Made by a program: the position numbers and the translations under genes
The notes under the pieces: generated by a model
The model's input: only the letters and a program-made list of their open reading frames with translations
The model's database searches: none
What the model was told of the DNA's origin: nothing
Assembly: GCF_000299335.2 (NCBI RefSeq)
Contig: NZ_CP004387.1
Location: 1,488,001-1,552,000, forward strand
Source of the DNA: Isoalcanivorax pacificus W11-5
GTDB lineage: Bacteria > Pseudomonadota > Gammaproteobacteria > Pseudomonadales > Alcanivoracaceae
Length of the DNA: 64,000 nucleotides
Reading direction: 5' to 3'
Shown: piece after piece, positions 49,492 to 58,020 of the stretch
How the letters are laid out: each line of letters begins with the position of its first letter
How positions within the stretch are numbered: the first letter of the stretch is position 1

Positions 49492-50442
49492 ATGATGCGG
49501 ATTCTGGTGGTGGGCGCCGGCGGTGTCGGCGGTTATTTTGGTGCGCGACTGTTACAGGCCGGGCGGGATGTGACCTTTCTGGTACGGCCTGCCCGGGCCG
49601 AAGTGCTGGCCCGCGACGGCCTGACCCTGCACAGCCCGCTGGGCGATTTTCATCATCCGGCCCCGCCGCATGTCACCCATGACGCGCTGACGCCGTTTGA
49701 TCTGATCCTGCTGAGCTGCAAGGCCCGCGACCTGGACAGTGCCATGACAGCGATGGCGCCGGCGGTGGGGCCGGACAGCCTGATCCTGCCGCTGCTCAAC
49801 GGCATGGCACACCTGGATCGTCTGTGCGAACGGTTTGGCGAACAGGCGGTGCTGGGCGGGCTGTGCATGATTTCCGCCGACCGCAATGCGCAGGGCGGGA
49901 TACTGCATTTCAATGACGTCGCGCATCTGGTATTCGGTGAACGCGCCGGCGGCTATTCCGCGCGCTCCCGCGCTGTGGCCGCCGTGCTGGACGGTGCCGG
50001 GTTTACCGTCAGCCATGCCGACGACATTCTCCAGGCAATGTGGGAAAAATGGACCTTTATCGCCACCCTCGCCGGGCTGACCTGCCTGATGCGTGGCGCA
50101 GTGTGCGACATGCTTGCCGCCGGTGCCGCGCCGCTGATGCAGCAGATGCAGGCGGAGTGTGAAGCGGTGGCGGCACAGGCCGGTTTTCCGGTGCGTCCGG
50201 CGGCGCACGAGCGGCTGGCCGGGGTGCTGGGCACCAGCGATTCCACACTGACGGCGTCCATGTTGCGTGATGTGGAGCGGGGCCTGGAAAGCGAAGGTGA
50301 GCATTTGCTTGGCGAGCTGCTGGCGCGCCGTGATCCGGGTACTGTCCCGTCGCCGGACACGTCGCTGTTGATGATCGCCTGTGCCCACCTGCGCACCTAT
50401 GAAGCCCGCCGCCGTCGCGGTGACCTGCCGGGAGCGAACTGA
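49492..50442 (+). CDS. 2-dehydropantoate 2-reductase family protein (PanE-like)
   Basis: A 316-residue NADPH-dependent reductase with GAGGVGGYFGARLLQAG at the N terminus, LLSCKARDL, and EKWTFIATLAGLTCLMRGAVCDM at the catalytic lysine region. Ketopantoate reductase makes pantoate in pantothenate synthesis, but many family members reduce other 2-oxo acids. Coupling to a TetR regulator and an MFS transporter suggests a dedicated, non-essential role rather than the core PanE. The stop overlaps the next start by one base (TGATG). Confidence 0.87.
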   Translation: MMRILVVGAGGVGGYFGARLLQAGRDVTFLVRPARAEVLARDGLTLHSPLGDFHHPAPPHVTHDALTPFDLILLSCKARDLDSAMTAMAPAVGPDSLILPLLNGMAHLDRLCERFGEQAVLGGLCMISADRNAQGGILHFNDVAHLVFGERAGGYSARSRAVAAVLDGAGFTVSHADDILQAMWEKWTFIATLAGLTCLMRGAVCDMLAAGAAPLMQQMQAECEAVAAQAGFPVRPAAHERLAGVLGTSDSTLTASMLRDVERGLESEGEHLLGELLARRDPGTVPSPDTSLLMIACAHLRTYEARRRRGDLPGAN

Positions 50443-51035
50443 TGCCACGGGTCAGCCGCAAGCAGAGCGAAGCCAACCATGACGCCATCTGCGATGCCGC
50501 AGCGCGGCTGTTCCGCGAGCGCGGGCTGCAGGGCATCAGCGTCGCCGAGGTGATGTCTGCCGCCGGGCTGACGCACGGCGGTTTCTACGGCCATTTCGAT
50601 TCCAAGGAAGCGCTGGCGGCGCAGGCCTGCTCGCGTGCCTTCGGGCAGGCAAAAGAACGCTGGGCCAAACGTCACGCGCCGTTTCGCAAGCCGTCGCGCG
50701 CACGGCTGGCAACAGTGGATCATCATTTGTCCGTCAGCAGCCGCGATGCACCGGGTGAAAGCTGTCCCGTGGTCGGTTTCGCCGGCGATGTGGCGCGCGA
50801 GCCGGATGACAGCCCGCTGCGTGATGCCTATACCGAGGGCCTGAAGCACCTGCTGGCCGAATTCACCGCACTGAGCGATGGCCGGGACATGTCCAGCCGT
50901 CGTCGTCAGGCACTGGCGGATTTTTCCATGATGATCGGTGCGCTGGTGTTGTCGCGCGCCACGCGCGGCGATGCGCTGTCAGAAGAATTGCTTGATGCCG
51001 CCCGCAAGACCTTGCACGCACAGGAACGCTCATGA
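50442..51035 (+). CDS. TetR-family regulator
   Basis: A 197-residue regulator with an N-terminal HTH (AICDAAARLFRERGLQGISVAEVMSAAG then LTHGGFYGHFDSKEALAA), the AefR/NemR-like TetR pattern, and a helical C-terminal domain with two cysteines (ESCPVVGF is one). It sits inside the reductase-transporter operon, coupled on both sides, so it probably regulates that operon. Confidence 0.9.
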   Translation: MPRVSRKQSEANHDAICDAAARLFRERGLQGISVAEVMSAAGLTHGGFYGHFDSKEALAAQACSRAFGQAKERWAKRHAPFRKPSRARLATVDHHLSVSSRDAPGESCPVVGFAGDVAREPDDSPLRDAYTEGLKHLLAEFTALSDGRDMSSRRRQALADFSMMIGALVLSRATRGDALSEELLDAARKTLHAQERS

Positions 51036-52246
51036 GCACATCACAACGTACTTTTCTCGGTGTCATGATCGGCGGCGCGGTGGTGCTGGCCATTGCGCTG
51101 GGGGTGCGCCACAGTTTCGGGCTGTTCCTGTCGCCGATGAGCGATGACTATGGCTGGGGCCGGGAAACCTTTGCCTTCGCCATTGCCATCCAGAATCTGG
51201 TCTGGGGGCTGGCGCAGCCTTTTACCGGCGCCTTCGCGGATCGTTTTGGCGCCGGCCGGGTGATCCTGGTCGGTGCCGTCCTCTACGCACTGGGTTTGTG
51301 GGGCATGAGCGGTGCGGCGACGCCACTGATGCTGACCCTGAGCACCGGTATGCTGATCGGGCTGGCGCTGTCGGCCACCTCATTTTCCGTCATTCTCGGC
51401 GCCGTGGGGCGAGTGGTGCCGGATGCGCAGCGGCCGATGGCCATGGGCCTAGTGTCCGCCGCCGGTTCGCTCGGCCAGTTCCTGATGTTGCCGGGCGTGC
51501 TGGGCATGATTCGCGGTATTGGCTGGCAGGGCGCGCTGATCGGGCTGGCGATCCTGGCCCTGATGATGCTGCCGTTTGCCGCCATGGTGCGTGTGCGCGC
51601 CGCGCCGCCGTTGCAGAACACGCCGGCGCAGACGCTTTCCCAGGCACTGGGCGAAGCCTTCTCGCGCCCGGATTTCTGGCTGCTGTCGCTGGGTTTTTTC
51701 GTGTGCGGTTTCCAGCTGGTGTTTATCGGCCTGCATCTGCCGGCCTATCTGGTCGACCAGCAATTGCCGGCCACAGTCGGCACCACGGTGCTGGCGCTGG
51801 TGGGGCTGTTCAACATCGTCGGCACCTGGCTGGCCGGGTGGCTCGGCAGCCGCCTGTTCCGCGCCGGATTGCTGGCGTGGATCTATCTGCTGCGCAGTGT
51901 GGTGATCGTGCTGTTCCTGTGGCTGCCACTGACACCCTGGAGCGCCTATCTGTTTGGCATGGCCATGGGCGTGCTGTGGCTGTCCACGGTGCCGTTGACC
52001 AACAGCATCGTGGCGACCATTTTCGGTGTGCGGAACCTGTCCATGCTGGGCGGTATCGTGTTCCTGTTTCATCAGGTCGGTTCGTTCGCGGGCGGCTGGC
52101 TGGGTGGCTACCTGTTTGACCGCACCGGCAGTTATGAACTGGTGTGGCAGATTTCCATTGGCCTGGGTGTGCTGGCGGCGTTGCTGAACATGCGGGTGAC
52201 CGAACGGCCGGTGGCGCGCATCCAGGCGATGCAGGAGGCGGGATGA
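51032..52246 (+). CDS. MFS transporter
   Basis: A 404-residue, 12-helix major facilitator. The first loop region GVRHSFGLFLSPMSDDYGWGRETFAFAIAIQNLVWG and FTGAFADRFGAGRVILVGAV with the MFS D-R pattern are typical of the monocarboxylate/oxalate-formate branch. It overlaps the TetR gene by four bases and the next mini-gene by four bases. It may export or import the acid acted on by the upstream reductase. Confidence 0.9.
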   Translation: MSTSQRTFLGVMIGGAVVLAIALGVRHSFGLFLSPMSDDYGWGRETFAFAIAIQNLVWGLAQPFTGAFADRFGAGRVILVGAVLYALGLWGMSGAATPLMLTLSTGMLIGLALSATSFSVILGAVGRVVPDAQRPMAMGLVSAAGSLGQFLMLPGVLGMIRGIGWQGALIGLAILALMMLPFAAMVRVRAAPPLQNTPAQTLSQALGEAFSRPDFWLLSLGFFVCGFQLVFIGLHLPAYLVDQQLPATVGTTVLALVGLFNIVGTWLAGWLGSRLFRAGLLAWIYLLRSVVIVLFLWLPLTPWSAYLFGMAMGVLWLSTVPLTNSIVATIFGVRNLSMLGGIVFLFHQVGSFAGGWLGGYLFDRTGSYELVWQISIGLGVLAALLNMRVTERPVARIQAMQEAG

Positions 52247-52362
52247 GCCTGACGGGCAAGCTGATCATCGGTGGCCTGGTGGCGCTGCTGTGTGCACTGG
52301 GCTGGTGGGGCTGGCAGCAGGGGGGCGTCTGGTTGCTGCTGTCGCATCTGTCCCTTTGCTAG
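52243..52362 (+). CDS. 39-residue single-pass membrane protein
   Basis: A tiny open frame starting ATGA over the MFS stop, with GAGGCGGG as ribosome site. It encodes MSLTGKLIIGGLVALLCALG followed by WWGWQQGG and a short hydrophobic tail: one membrane helix with an aromatic belt. Coupling and composition support it as a real mini-protein, perhaps a transporter accessory. It has no recognised family. Confidence 0.5.
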   Translation: MSLTGKLIIGGLVALLCALGWWGWQQGGVWLLLSHLSLC

Positions 52363-52366
52363 TTTG

Positions 52367-52765
52367 CTAACTGTCCAGTGCAAGCTGGTCGAAACTGAGT
52401 GACAGCCCCAGCGCCTGGACCCGTGCCAGCAGATCGGCTGGCAGATAGAACGCCGGGTCGTCCATGAAGAAATACTGCGAGACACCGATGCCACACCGGT
52501 AACGCTCCCGCAGTGCGGGCAGGCGGTCGCCCAGCCGTTCCAGTTTCAGTATCAGGCGCTCGAAATGATCACGGTGGCTGGCGTGCTGGTCGAGGTTGCT
52601 GGAGAGAATCCAGCGGCTGTCCAGCCGTCGTACCTCGGGCAGCAGGCTGCTGTAGGCATCACCGGCGCACCAGCTGTCGTCGGGGGTGATGCCGGCCAGC
52701 AGTGAAATGGCCTGCGGCGGTTCATCGAAGCCGAACACGGCGAAATAAACGTGGTGTTCCGTCAT
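52367..52765 (-). CDS. DUF4279 domain protein
   Basis: A 132-residue protein with the DUF4279 pattern: HHVYFAVFGFDEPPQAISLLAGITPDDSW at the start, WILSSNLDQHASHRDHFERLI in the middle and GIGVSQYFFMDDPAFYLPADLLARVQALGLSLSFD at the end. The fold is small and alpha/beta; function unknown. Similar proteins are sometimes found as immunity-like factors, but nothing nearby looks like a toxin. It is convergent with the MFS operon. Confidence 0.87.
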   Translation of the reverse strand: MTEHHVYFAVFGFDEPPQAISLLAGITPDDSWCAGDAYSSLLPEVRRLDSRWILSSNLDQHASHRDHFERLILKLERLGDRLPALRERYRCGIGVSQYFFMDDPAFYLPADLLARVQALGLSLSFDQLALDS

Positions 52766-52794
52766 CGGTTGGCCCGGCGTAAAAAAGACAGCGC

Positions 52795-53331
52795 CTATTG
52801 TGGCCGCAGATCGCGGTTCACCACCAGTTCATCCACCGGAAAATCCAGACCGGCGGCGATCTCCACCATGTGCCGGTAATCGCTGTTGCTGATTTCCGGT
52901 GTGCGTGCCAGTAGCCACAGATAGTCGCGGTCCGGCGTGCCGACCACGGCCCGCTGGTAGTCGGCGTCGACATGGACAATCCAGTAATCGCCCGCTGGCA
53001 ACAGGCGGGTCAGCCAACTGTCGAAACGCACCTTCAGGCGTGCATGGGTGTCATCCATGCTGGTGGCAGTGCCCTCGATTTCCCGGCTGTCGCCCTGCTG
53101 CAGGCAGCGGTTGAGCACGGCCAGGGTGCCGTCGTTGTTGAGGGTGTAGAGGGCGGTGGCGTCGTAACAGCCACGCTGGAAAAAGGCCGGCAGGCGGGCG
53201 ATTTCGTACCAGAGGCCGGTATAGCGTGCGAGATCTACCTGCTCCATCACCGGCAGGTCCGCCGGCTTGCCACCGCAGCCGGGCAGCAGTGTTGCCAGCA
53301 TCATCATCACTGCGAGCCTCCGTGCCTGCAT
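52795..53331 (-). CDS. blc: Bacterial lipocalin
   Basis: A 178-residue outer-membrane lipoprotein. The lipobox TLLPGC (cysteine about 19) precedes YTGLWYEIARLPAFFQRGC, the lipocalin GxW motif region, and YLWLLARTPEISNSDYRHMVE near the end. Blc binds fatty acids or lysophospholipids and is induced under envelope stress in E. coli. It is a single gene, divergent from ccmA. Confidence 0.92.
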   Translation of the reverse strand: MQARRLAVMMMLATLLPGCGGKPADLPVMEQVDLARYTGLWYEIARLPAFFQRGCYDATALYTLNNDGTLAVLNRCLQQGDSREIEGTATSMDDTHARLKVRFDSWLTRLLPAGDYWIVHVDADYQRAVVGTPDRDYLWLLARTPEISNSDYRHMVEIAAGLDFPVDELVVNRDLRPQ

Positions 53332-53483
53332 GCTGAACCCTCCCTTTGCCGTGACGGGGCCACTTTAGCAGAGCGTCGTCACGGCTCAGTGTGAATCCTG
53401 TAACTGCGCGACGTCATGGGCACCCCGGCGCAGCGTGCTATACTGCGCCGCCGCCGAAAACGCCCCTGTGAGCCCGTGAGTGA

Positions 53484-54113
53484 GTGCCCGTGACACAGCC
53501 ATCCCCGTTACTGCAAGTAGAGGCCCTGGCCTGCGAGCGCGATGAGCGCCTGCTGTTCAGTGAGCTCGGCTTCTCTGCCTGTGCGGGAGACATCTGGCAG
53601 GTGGCTGGCCCTAATGGCGCCGGCAAGACCACGCTGCTGAGAATTCTGGCCGGCCTGCACGGATTCCACGATGGTCGCGTGCGCTGGCAGGTGCCCGGCG
53701 CACAACGTCGCGATGCCCACGACCAGATCCTGTTTCTTGGCCATTTACCGGGCCTGCGCGAAGAACTGACGGCGGAAGAAAACCTGCGCTGGCTGTGTGC
53801 GCTGCATCAGCAGCCGGTATCGGATATTCCTGCGGCCCTGGCGGCGGCCGGGCTGGCCGGTTATGCAGACGCCCCCGTGGCGGCGATGTCCGCCGGACAG
53901 AAGCGGCGCGTGGCGCTGGCGCGATTGTGGCTGCCGGGCAAGGCGGTATGGATTCTGGATGAACCCTTTACGGCCATTGATGTGCAGGGCGTGGCCCAGA
54001 TCGAGGCGCGTCTGCGCGAGCATGCGGCCGGCGGGGGGCTGGTGTTGTACACCTCGCACCATCGGCTGGCCGACGATATCCGTCAGATTCATCTCGGCGG
54101 AGGTGCGCGATGA
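53484..54113 (+). CDS. ccmA: Haem exporter ATP-binding protein CcmA
   Basis: A 209-residue ABC ATPase with Walker A GPNGAGKTT (42-50), the LSGGQ-like MSAGQKRRVALARL and Walker B AVWILDEPF. It energises CcmB-CcmC for release of haem-CcmE during cytochrome c maturation. The start could be GTG 53484 or GTG 53490; ribosome site is weak. It is the first gene of the ccm run. Confidence 0.93.
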   Translation: MPVTQPSPLLQVEALACERDERLLFSELGFSACAGDIWQVAGPNGAGKTTLLRILAGLHGFHDGRVRWQVPGAQRRDAHDQILFLGHLPGLREELTAEENLRWLCALHQQPVSDIPAALAAAGLAGYADAPVAAMSAGQKRRVALARLWLPGKAVWILDEPFTAIDVQGVAQIEARLREHAAGGGLVLYTSHHRLADDIRQIHLGGGAR

Positions 54114-54778
54114 GTGCCTTTGGCGCCACCCTGCGGCGCGAATTGCTGCTTGGCGTGCGTACCCCGGCAGAGATCATCAACCCGCTGTTCTTTTTTGTGG
54201 TGGTGGTGAGCCTGTTCCCGCTGGCGCTGAGCCCGGCACCGGACACCCTGCGCCTGATCGCTCCCGGTGTGGTCTGGGTAGCGGCGCTGCTGGCGGTGAT
54301 GCTGTCGCTGGACAGTCTGTTCCGCCGTGACGAAGAATGCGGCGCGCTGGAACAATTGCTGGTGGCGCCGGGCGAGCTGTACCTGCCGGTGCTGGCGCGG
54401 TTGCTGGCCCACTGGCTGCTGACCGGCCTGCCGCTGGTGCTGGTGGCGCCGCTGCTGGGCTACATGATGCAATTGCCGGTCACAGTGCTGGACACGCTCT
54501 GGCAAAGCCTGCTGCTGGGGACACCGGCGCTGACGGTCATTGGTGCCATTGGCGCGGCCTTGACGGTGAGCGTACGCCGCGGTGGTATCCTGCTGGCGCT
54601 GCTGGTGCTGCCCTTGTATGTGCCGGTGCTGGTGTTCGGGGCCGGTTGCGTCGGCCGGGCACTGGAGGGCATGGCTACCGGCAGCGTGCTGGCGATCCTG
54701 GCGGCCATGACCATGCTGGCCATCAGCCTCGGGCCGTTTGCGGTGGCCCTGGGGTTGCGCATTTCCAGCGGCGACTGA
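54110..54778 (+). CDS. ccmB: Haem exporter permease CcmB
   Basis: A 222-residue, six-helix membrane protein with LRRELLLGVRTPAEIINPLFFFVVV and SLDSLFRRDEECGALEQLLVAP, the CcmB signature. It forms the membrane part of the CcmAB transporter that releases haem-loaded CcmE. It overlaps ccmA by four bases (ATGA). Confidence 0.94.
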   Translation: MSAFGATLRRELLLGVRTPAEIINPLFFFVVVVSLFPLALSPAPDTLRLIAPGVVWVAALLAVMLSLDSLFRRDEECGALEQLLVAPGELYLPVLARLLAHWLLTGLPLVLVAPLLGYMMQLPVTVLDTLWQSLLLGTPALTVIGAIGAALTVSVRRGGILLALLVLPLYVPVLVFGAGCVGRALEGMATGSVLAILAAMTMLAISLGPFAVALGLRISSGD

Positions 54779-54836
54779 GGCACCTTATTTTCGATCCGGG
54801 CCTGCCGGGTCAGACGTGGTGACAACGGGAGAACAG

Positions 54837-55769
54837 ATGACACAGGCAGCCCGGCCGGTTCCCGGTCATTTTTATCTCAGCAGTGTGCTGGGGCTTGTGC
54901 TGGTGGCGGTGCTGTATGCCACCTGGCAGGCGCCGCTGGCCAGCCGTATCGCCTGGCTGGGAGGTGGCTATGTGCTGGGCGTGCTGTTCTACCTGGGCGC
55001 GGTGCGCCGCCCGGACTGGTATTGGCAGACGCTGGTGCGCTGGTATCACCAGCTTGGTTCGCCGCGCTATTTCTACCGCCTCAGCGGGCAGTGGCTGCCG
55101 TATCTGGTCGTGCTCAGTGCCGGCATGCTGATGGTCGGCATGGTCTGGGGCCTGGCGTTTGCGCCGCCGCACCATGAACAGGGCAACAGCTATCGCATCA
55201 TCTATCTGCATGTGCCGGCCGCCAGTGGTGCGCTGATGGGTTATTCAGCCATGAGCCTGGCCGGGCTGGTGGCGCTGGTCTGGCGCCTGAAAATGGCGGA
55301 GATCGTGATCAAGGCGATTGCGCCGTTTGGTGCCGTGCTGGCGGCGGTGGCGCTGATCACCGGCGCCATCTGGGGGCGGCCCACATGGGGCACCTACTGG
55401 ATCTGGGATGCACGGCTGACTTCCATGCTGATCCTGTTCTTCATGTACCTGGGCGTGATTGCCTTGCAGAACGCGATCAGTGACCCGCGCCAGGCAGGCC
55501 GTGCGGCCAGTCTGCTGAGCGTGGTGGGCCTGATCAACGTGATCATCGTGCGGTACTCGGTGGACTGGTGGAACAGCCTGCACCAGGGCAGTTCCATGAG
55601 CATGTTCGGCGCCGGTGGCAGCTCGATTCATCCGAGCATGCTGGCGCCGCTGCTGATCTCCATGTTCGGGACCTATTTCCTGTTCGCGGTGACGGTACTG
55701 ATCCGCACACGCACCGAAGTGCTGTGGCGGGAGCGCCGCAGTGCCTGGGTGAAGGAGGAACTGAGCTGA
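54837..55769 (+). CDS. ccmC: Haem handling protein CcmC with N-terminal extension
   Basis: A 310-residue protein, about 60 longer than usual CcmC. The standard part begins near residue 70 ([22 protein letters not shown]) and includes the tryptophan-rich haem motif [18 protein letters not shown]. The extra N terminus holds two hydrophobic segments ([18 protein letters not shown] and [17 protein letters not shown]). The ATG at 54837 follows GGGAGAACAG; starting further in would need a non-standard start without a ribosome site. It loads haem onto CcmE. Confidence 0.93.
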   Translation: MTQAARPVPGHFYLSSVLGLVLVAVLYATWQAPLASRIAWLGGGYVLGVLFYLGAVRRPDWYWQTLVRWYHQLGSPRYFYRLSGQWLPYLVVLSAGMLMVGMVWGLAFAPPHHEQGNSYRIIYLHVPAASGALMGYSAMSLAGLVALVWRLKMAEIVIKAIAPFGAVLAAVALITGAIWGRPTWGTYWIWDARLTSMLILFFMYLGVIALQNAISDPRQAGRAASLLSVVGLINVIIVRYSVDWWNSLHQGSSMSMFGAGGSSIHPSMLAPLLISMFGTYFLFAVTVLIRTRTEVLWRERRSAWVKEELS

Positions 55770-55954
55770 TGTATTTCGAATCTTTCCCGGCGTTGTGGCA
55801 GATGGGCATCCACGGCCCATACGTGTGGAGCGCCTTCGGCATCGGCCTCGGGCTGATCGCGGTCAATGTGATCTGGGCGCTGGTGCACGGCCGCAATGTG
55901 CGCCGCACGCTGCAACGACAGCTTCAACGACAGGCAATGCAGGAGAAATCATGA
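55769..55954 (+). CDS. ccmD: Haem exporter subunit CcmD
   Basis: A 61-residue, single-helix membrane protein ([21 protein letters not shown]) with a basic tail, the usual CcmD size and layout. It stabilises haem-CcmE with CcmABC. Its ATG overlaps the ccmC stop by one base. Confidence 0.9.
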   Translation: MYFESFPALWQMGIHGPYVWSAFGIGLGLIAVNVIWALVHGRNVRRTLQRQLQRQAMQEKS

Positions 55955-56439
55955 ATCCGGTACGCAGGCAACGTCTGCTGATTGTGCTTGGGGCGCTCAC
56001 GGGTGTGGCGCTGGCGGCAGGGCTGCTGCTGTATGCGATTTCGGACAACATCAATCTGTTCTACACGCCACAGCAGGTGGTCAATGGCGAGGCGCCCGTG
56101 GGCCAGCGCATGCGGGTTGGCGGGCTGGTCACCGCAGGCTCGGTGCGTCGCGACCAGGAAAGCCTGAAAGTGCAGTTTGACCTCACCGACGGTATCGGCA
56201 CCTTCACGGTCTACTATCAGGGCATCCTGCCGGACCTGTTCCGCGAAGGGCAGGGCATTGTCGCCAACGGCACCCTGACCAGCCGTGAGAGCTTCGAGGC
56301 CACCGAGGTGCTGGCCAAGCACGATGAAACCTATATGCCGCCGGAGGTACAGGACGCGCTGGAGCGTGCCGGGCATCCCGGTGCGGCCGGCAAGAACGCT
56401 GATGCCGGTGAGGGCAAGGCCGGCGCCAGTTACTACTGA
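55951..56439 (+). CDS. ccmE: Cytochrome c-type biogenesis haem chaperone CcmE
   Basis: A 162-residue protein with an N-terminal anchor helix and OB-fold. The haem-attaching histidine is H124 in [12 protein letters not shown], with the tyrosine that also contacts haem. It passes haem to CcmF for attachment to apocytochrome c. No ccmF, ccmG or ccmH follows; a terminator comes directly after. Confidence 0.95.
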   Translation: MNPVRRQRLLIVLGALTGVALAAGLLLYAISDNINLFYTPQQVVNGEAPVGQRMRVGGLVTAGSVRRDQESLKVQFDLTDGIGTFTVYYQGILPDLFREGQGIVANGTLTSRESFEATEVLAKHDETYMPPEVQDALERAGHPGAAGKNADAGEGKAGASYY

Positions 56440-56457
56440 GCCTTGCCGTATGCGAGA

Positions 56458-56497
56458 AAGCCGCGTCGCCACAGCAGTGGAACGCGGCTTTTTTTTG
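56458..56497 (+). terminator. Rho-independent terminator of the ccm operon
   Basis: AGCCGCGT (56459-56466) and ACGCGGCT (56482-56489) form an 8-bp stem followed by eight T, just after ccmE. Confidence 0.9.
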
Positions 56498-56712
56498 AGT
56501 CACGAGAAAACCGGTACCCGGGTGGGCATGAGAATGCGAAACCTGCCACGTCCATGCAGGCGGGCTTCCGCAGGTCTCCCTGAAGACCCTTTTTCCCCTT
56601 GGTATGCCCGGCTCATCCTGCTGCCGGAACCCTTTTTTCATGACTATCCATTTGAAAATAAAAGATATTTAGTGGAAATAACCGGAATCAATCACCGCGA
56701 TCAGAAAATACT

Positions 56713-56727
56713 TGATAATCGTTATCA
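56713..56727. promoter_or_regulatory. Fur box upstream of bfd
   Basis: TGATAATCGTTATCA matches the 7-1-7 Fur core TGATAATNATTATCA with one mismatch, and lies about 47 bases before the bfd start, where it would block the promoter under iron-rich conditions. Confidence 0.85.
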
Positions 56728-56774
56728 TTACGCCTACTATCCCAAACATCGGAACACAGCGTGAGAAGCATCAA

Positions 56775-57008
56775 ATGTACGTCTGTCTCTGCAAGGGCAT
56801 CACTGACGGCCAAATACGGGAAGCAGTCGACCAGGGCTGCGACAGTTTGCGCGATCTTCGTCGGGAACTCGGGGTGGCAAGTCAGTGTGGCAAGTGCGCC
56901 CGTCAGGCGCGTGGGGTGATTCGGGAAGCCCGTACCGAATCGTCTGCGCCGGTTTATGCAGCAGCAACGTCGGCCCAACCGGTGATGTTTATCCCGCAAC
57001 CGGCCTGA
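56775..57008 (+). CDS. bfd: Bacterioferritin-associated ferredoxin
   Basis: A 77-residue [2Fe-2S] protein starting MYVCLCKGITDGQIREAV. Cysteines CLC (residues 4, 6) and CGKC provide the four cluster ligands in the Bfd pattern. It reduces iron stored in bacterioferritin to mobilise it. A Fur box lies in its promoter, fitting expression when iron is scarce. The bfr gene follows 220 bases downstream, after a hairpin. Confidence 0.93.
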   Translation: MYVCLCKGITDGQIREAVDQGCDSLRDLRRELGVASQCGKCARQARGVIREARTESSAPVYAAATSAQPVMFIPQPA

Positions 57009-57039
57009 TGACTTTCTGACAATCTGTTTTCCGATCCGG

Positions 57040-57063
57040 CACACCAGGTTCAGGTCTGGTGTG
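57040..57063 (+). terminator. Hairpin after bfd
   Basis: CACACCAG (57040-57047) and CTGGTGTG (57056-57063) form an 8-bp stem. The following TCGTGTTGTG is only moderately T-rich, so it may be a partial terminator separating bfd from bfr. Confidence 0.5.
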
Positions 57064-57228
57064 TCGTGTTGTGTGCGAAGCGCACCTTTCCCCGTCGACG
57101 CTATTACGACCGCAAGTTATTCTTATTCCCTTTCCTGCTCTCGTTGGCCGTTGTTAATGCAAGGTTGCGCATAAGCGGTCACTCGCCAACAATAGTCGCC
57201 ACCCCGATAGACCCAATGGAGCTTGACC

Positions 57229-57708
57229 ATGCGTGGCGACGCGAAAGTGATCGAATATCTGAACAAGGCCCTCGGCAACGAGCTGGTCGCGATCAACCAG
57301 TATTTTCTGCATGCCCGGATGTACAAGGACTGGGGGCTGGAAAAGCTCGGCCACAAGGAATACGAAGAATCCATTGACGAGATGAAACACGCGGATCAAC
57401 TGATCCAGCGCATCCTGTTTCTCGAAGGCCTGCCCAACCTGCAGGATCTCGGCAAGCTGAAAATCGGTGAGCACACTCGTGAAATGCTTGAGTGTGACCT
57501 GAAGCTGGAGCACGAAGCCGTGCCGTTGCTGCGTGACGCCATCGAATATTGTGATTCGGTGAAGGATTTCGTTTCCCGCGACCTGTTCAATTCGATTCTC
57601 GAATCCGAGGAAGAACACATCGACTGGCTGGAAACCCAGCTCGGCCTGATCGATAAAGTGGGCCTGGAAAACTATCTGCAATCGCAGATGAAAGTCGAGG
57701 AAGACTGA
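57229..57708 (+). CDS. bfr: Bacterioferritin
   Basis: A 159-residue ferritin-like subunit. [21 protein letters not shown]-type helix [19 protein letters not shown] with the haem-ligand methionine (M52 by usual numbering) and the E/H ferroxidase residues in [12 protein letters not shown] are all present. It stores iron as a 24-subunit shell with haem between dimers. The ATG at 57229 follows GGAGCTTGACC and gives the standard [12 protein letters not shown] start. Confidence 0.95.
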   Translation: MRGDAKVIEYLNKALGNELVAINQYFLHARMYKDWGLEKLGHKEYEESIDEMKHADQLIQRILFLEGLPNLQDLGKLKIGEHTREMLECDLKLEHEAVPLLRDAIEYCDSVKDFVSRDLFNSILESEEEHIDWLETQLGLIDKVGLENYLQSQMKVEED

Positions 57709-58020
57709 CGTTTTTGCCCACACGGCATCGTTCCGAAAAGCCCTGGCCTGAACTGCCGGGGCTTTGTGTTTCTGGCGCTCGTTCAATGAACGTTATGCCA
57801 GCCGGACAGCCCATGACGGGCAGGCGGGCTTACCGCGACGCGGATTCTGTGGTTATCATATGAGCATCATTTAATAGCTGGCGGCTATCAGAACAGGCAA
57901 GCTGTTAGCTTTCGAATTCCAGCCCTCGCGCTGGCCAGCGGCATCCCGCCTGCCTCATGATAGGCGAGCGCCGTATCTGTCGGCCTGACGCGGACAACTG
58001 ATTTCAAGAATAGGTGCTGA
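57709..58020. other. Gap between bfr and the GntR regulator gene
   Basis: After the bfr terminator this 312-base stretch shows no credible gene. It has a small inverted repeat ATAGC-TGGCG-GCTAT near 57875-57889 and an AT-richer stretch around 57850-57875 that could hold the regulator's promoter. Confidence 0.5.
57737..57770 (+). terminator. Terminator after bfr
   Basis: AAAGCCCTGGC (57737-57747) and GCCGGGGCTTT (57755-57765) form an 11-bp stem with one G-T pair, followed by GTGTTT. Confidence 0.75.

Larger units (their letters stand above)
56440..56774. other. Gap between ccmE and bfd
   Basis: This 335-base gap holds the ccm terminator and the bfd Fur box, listed separately. In between, short open frames (for example across 56500-56680) have no ribosome site or recognisable protein. 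Confidence 0.6.

Noticed and set aside
52144-52242. N-terminal extension of the 39-residue protein into the MFS gene
   Set aside because: Only the last 39 codons after the overlap start look like a designed membrane helix; the rest is a shadow of the transporter.
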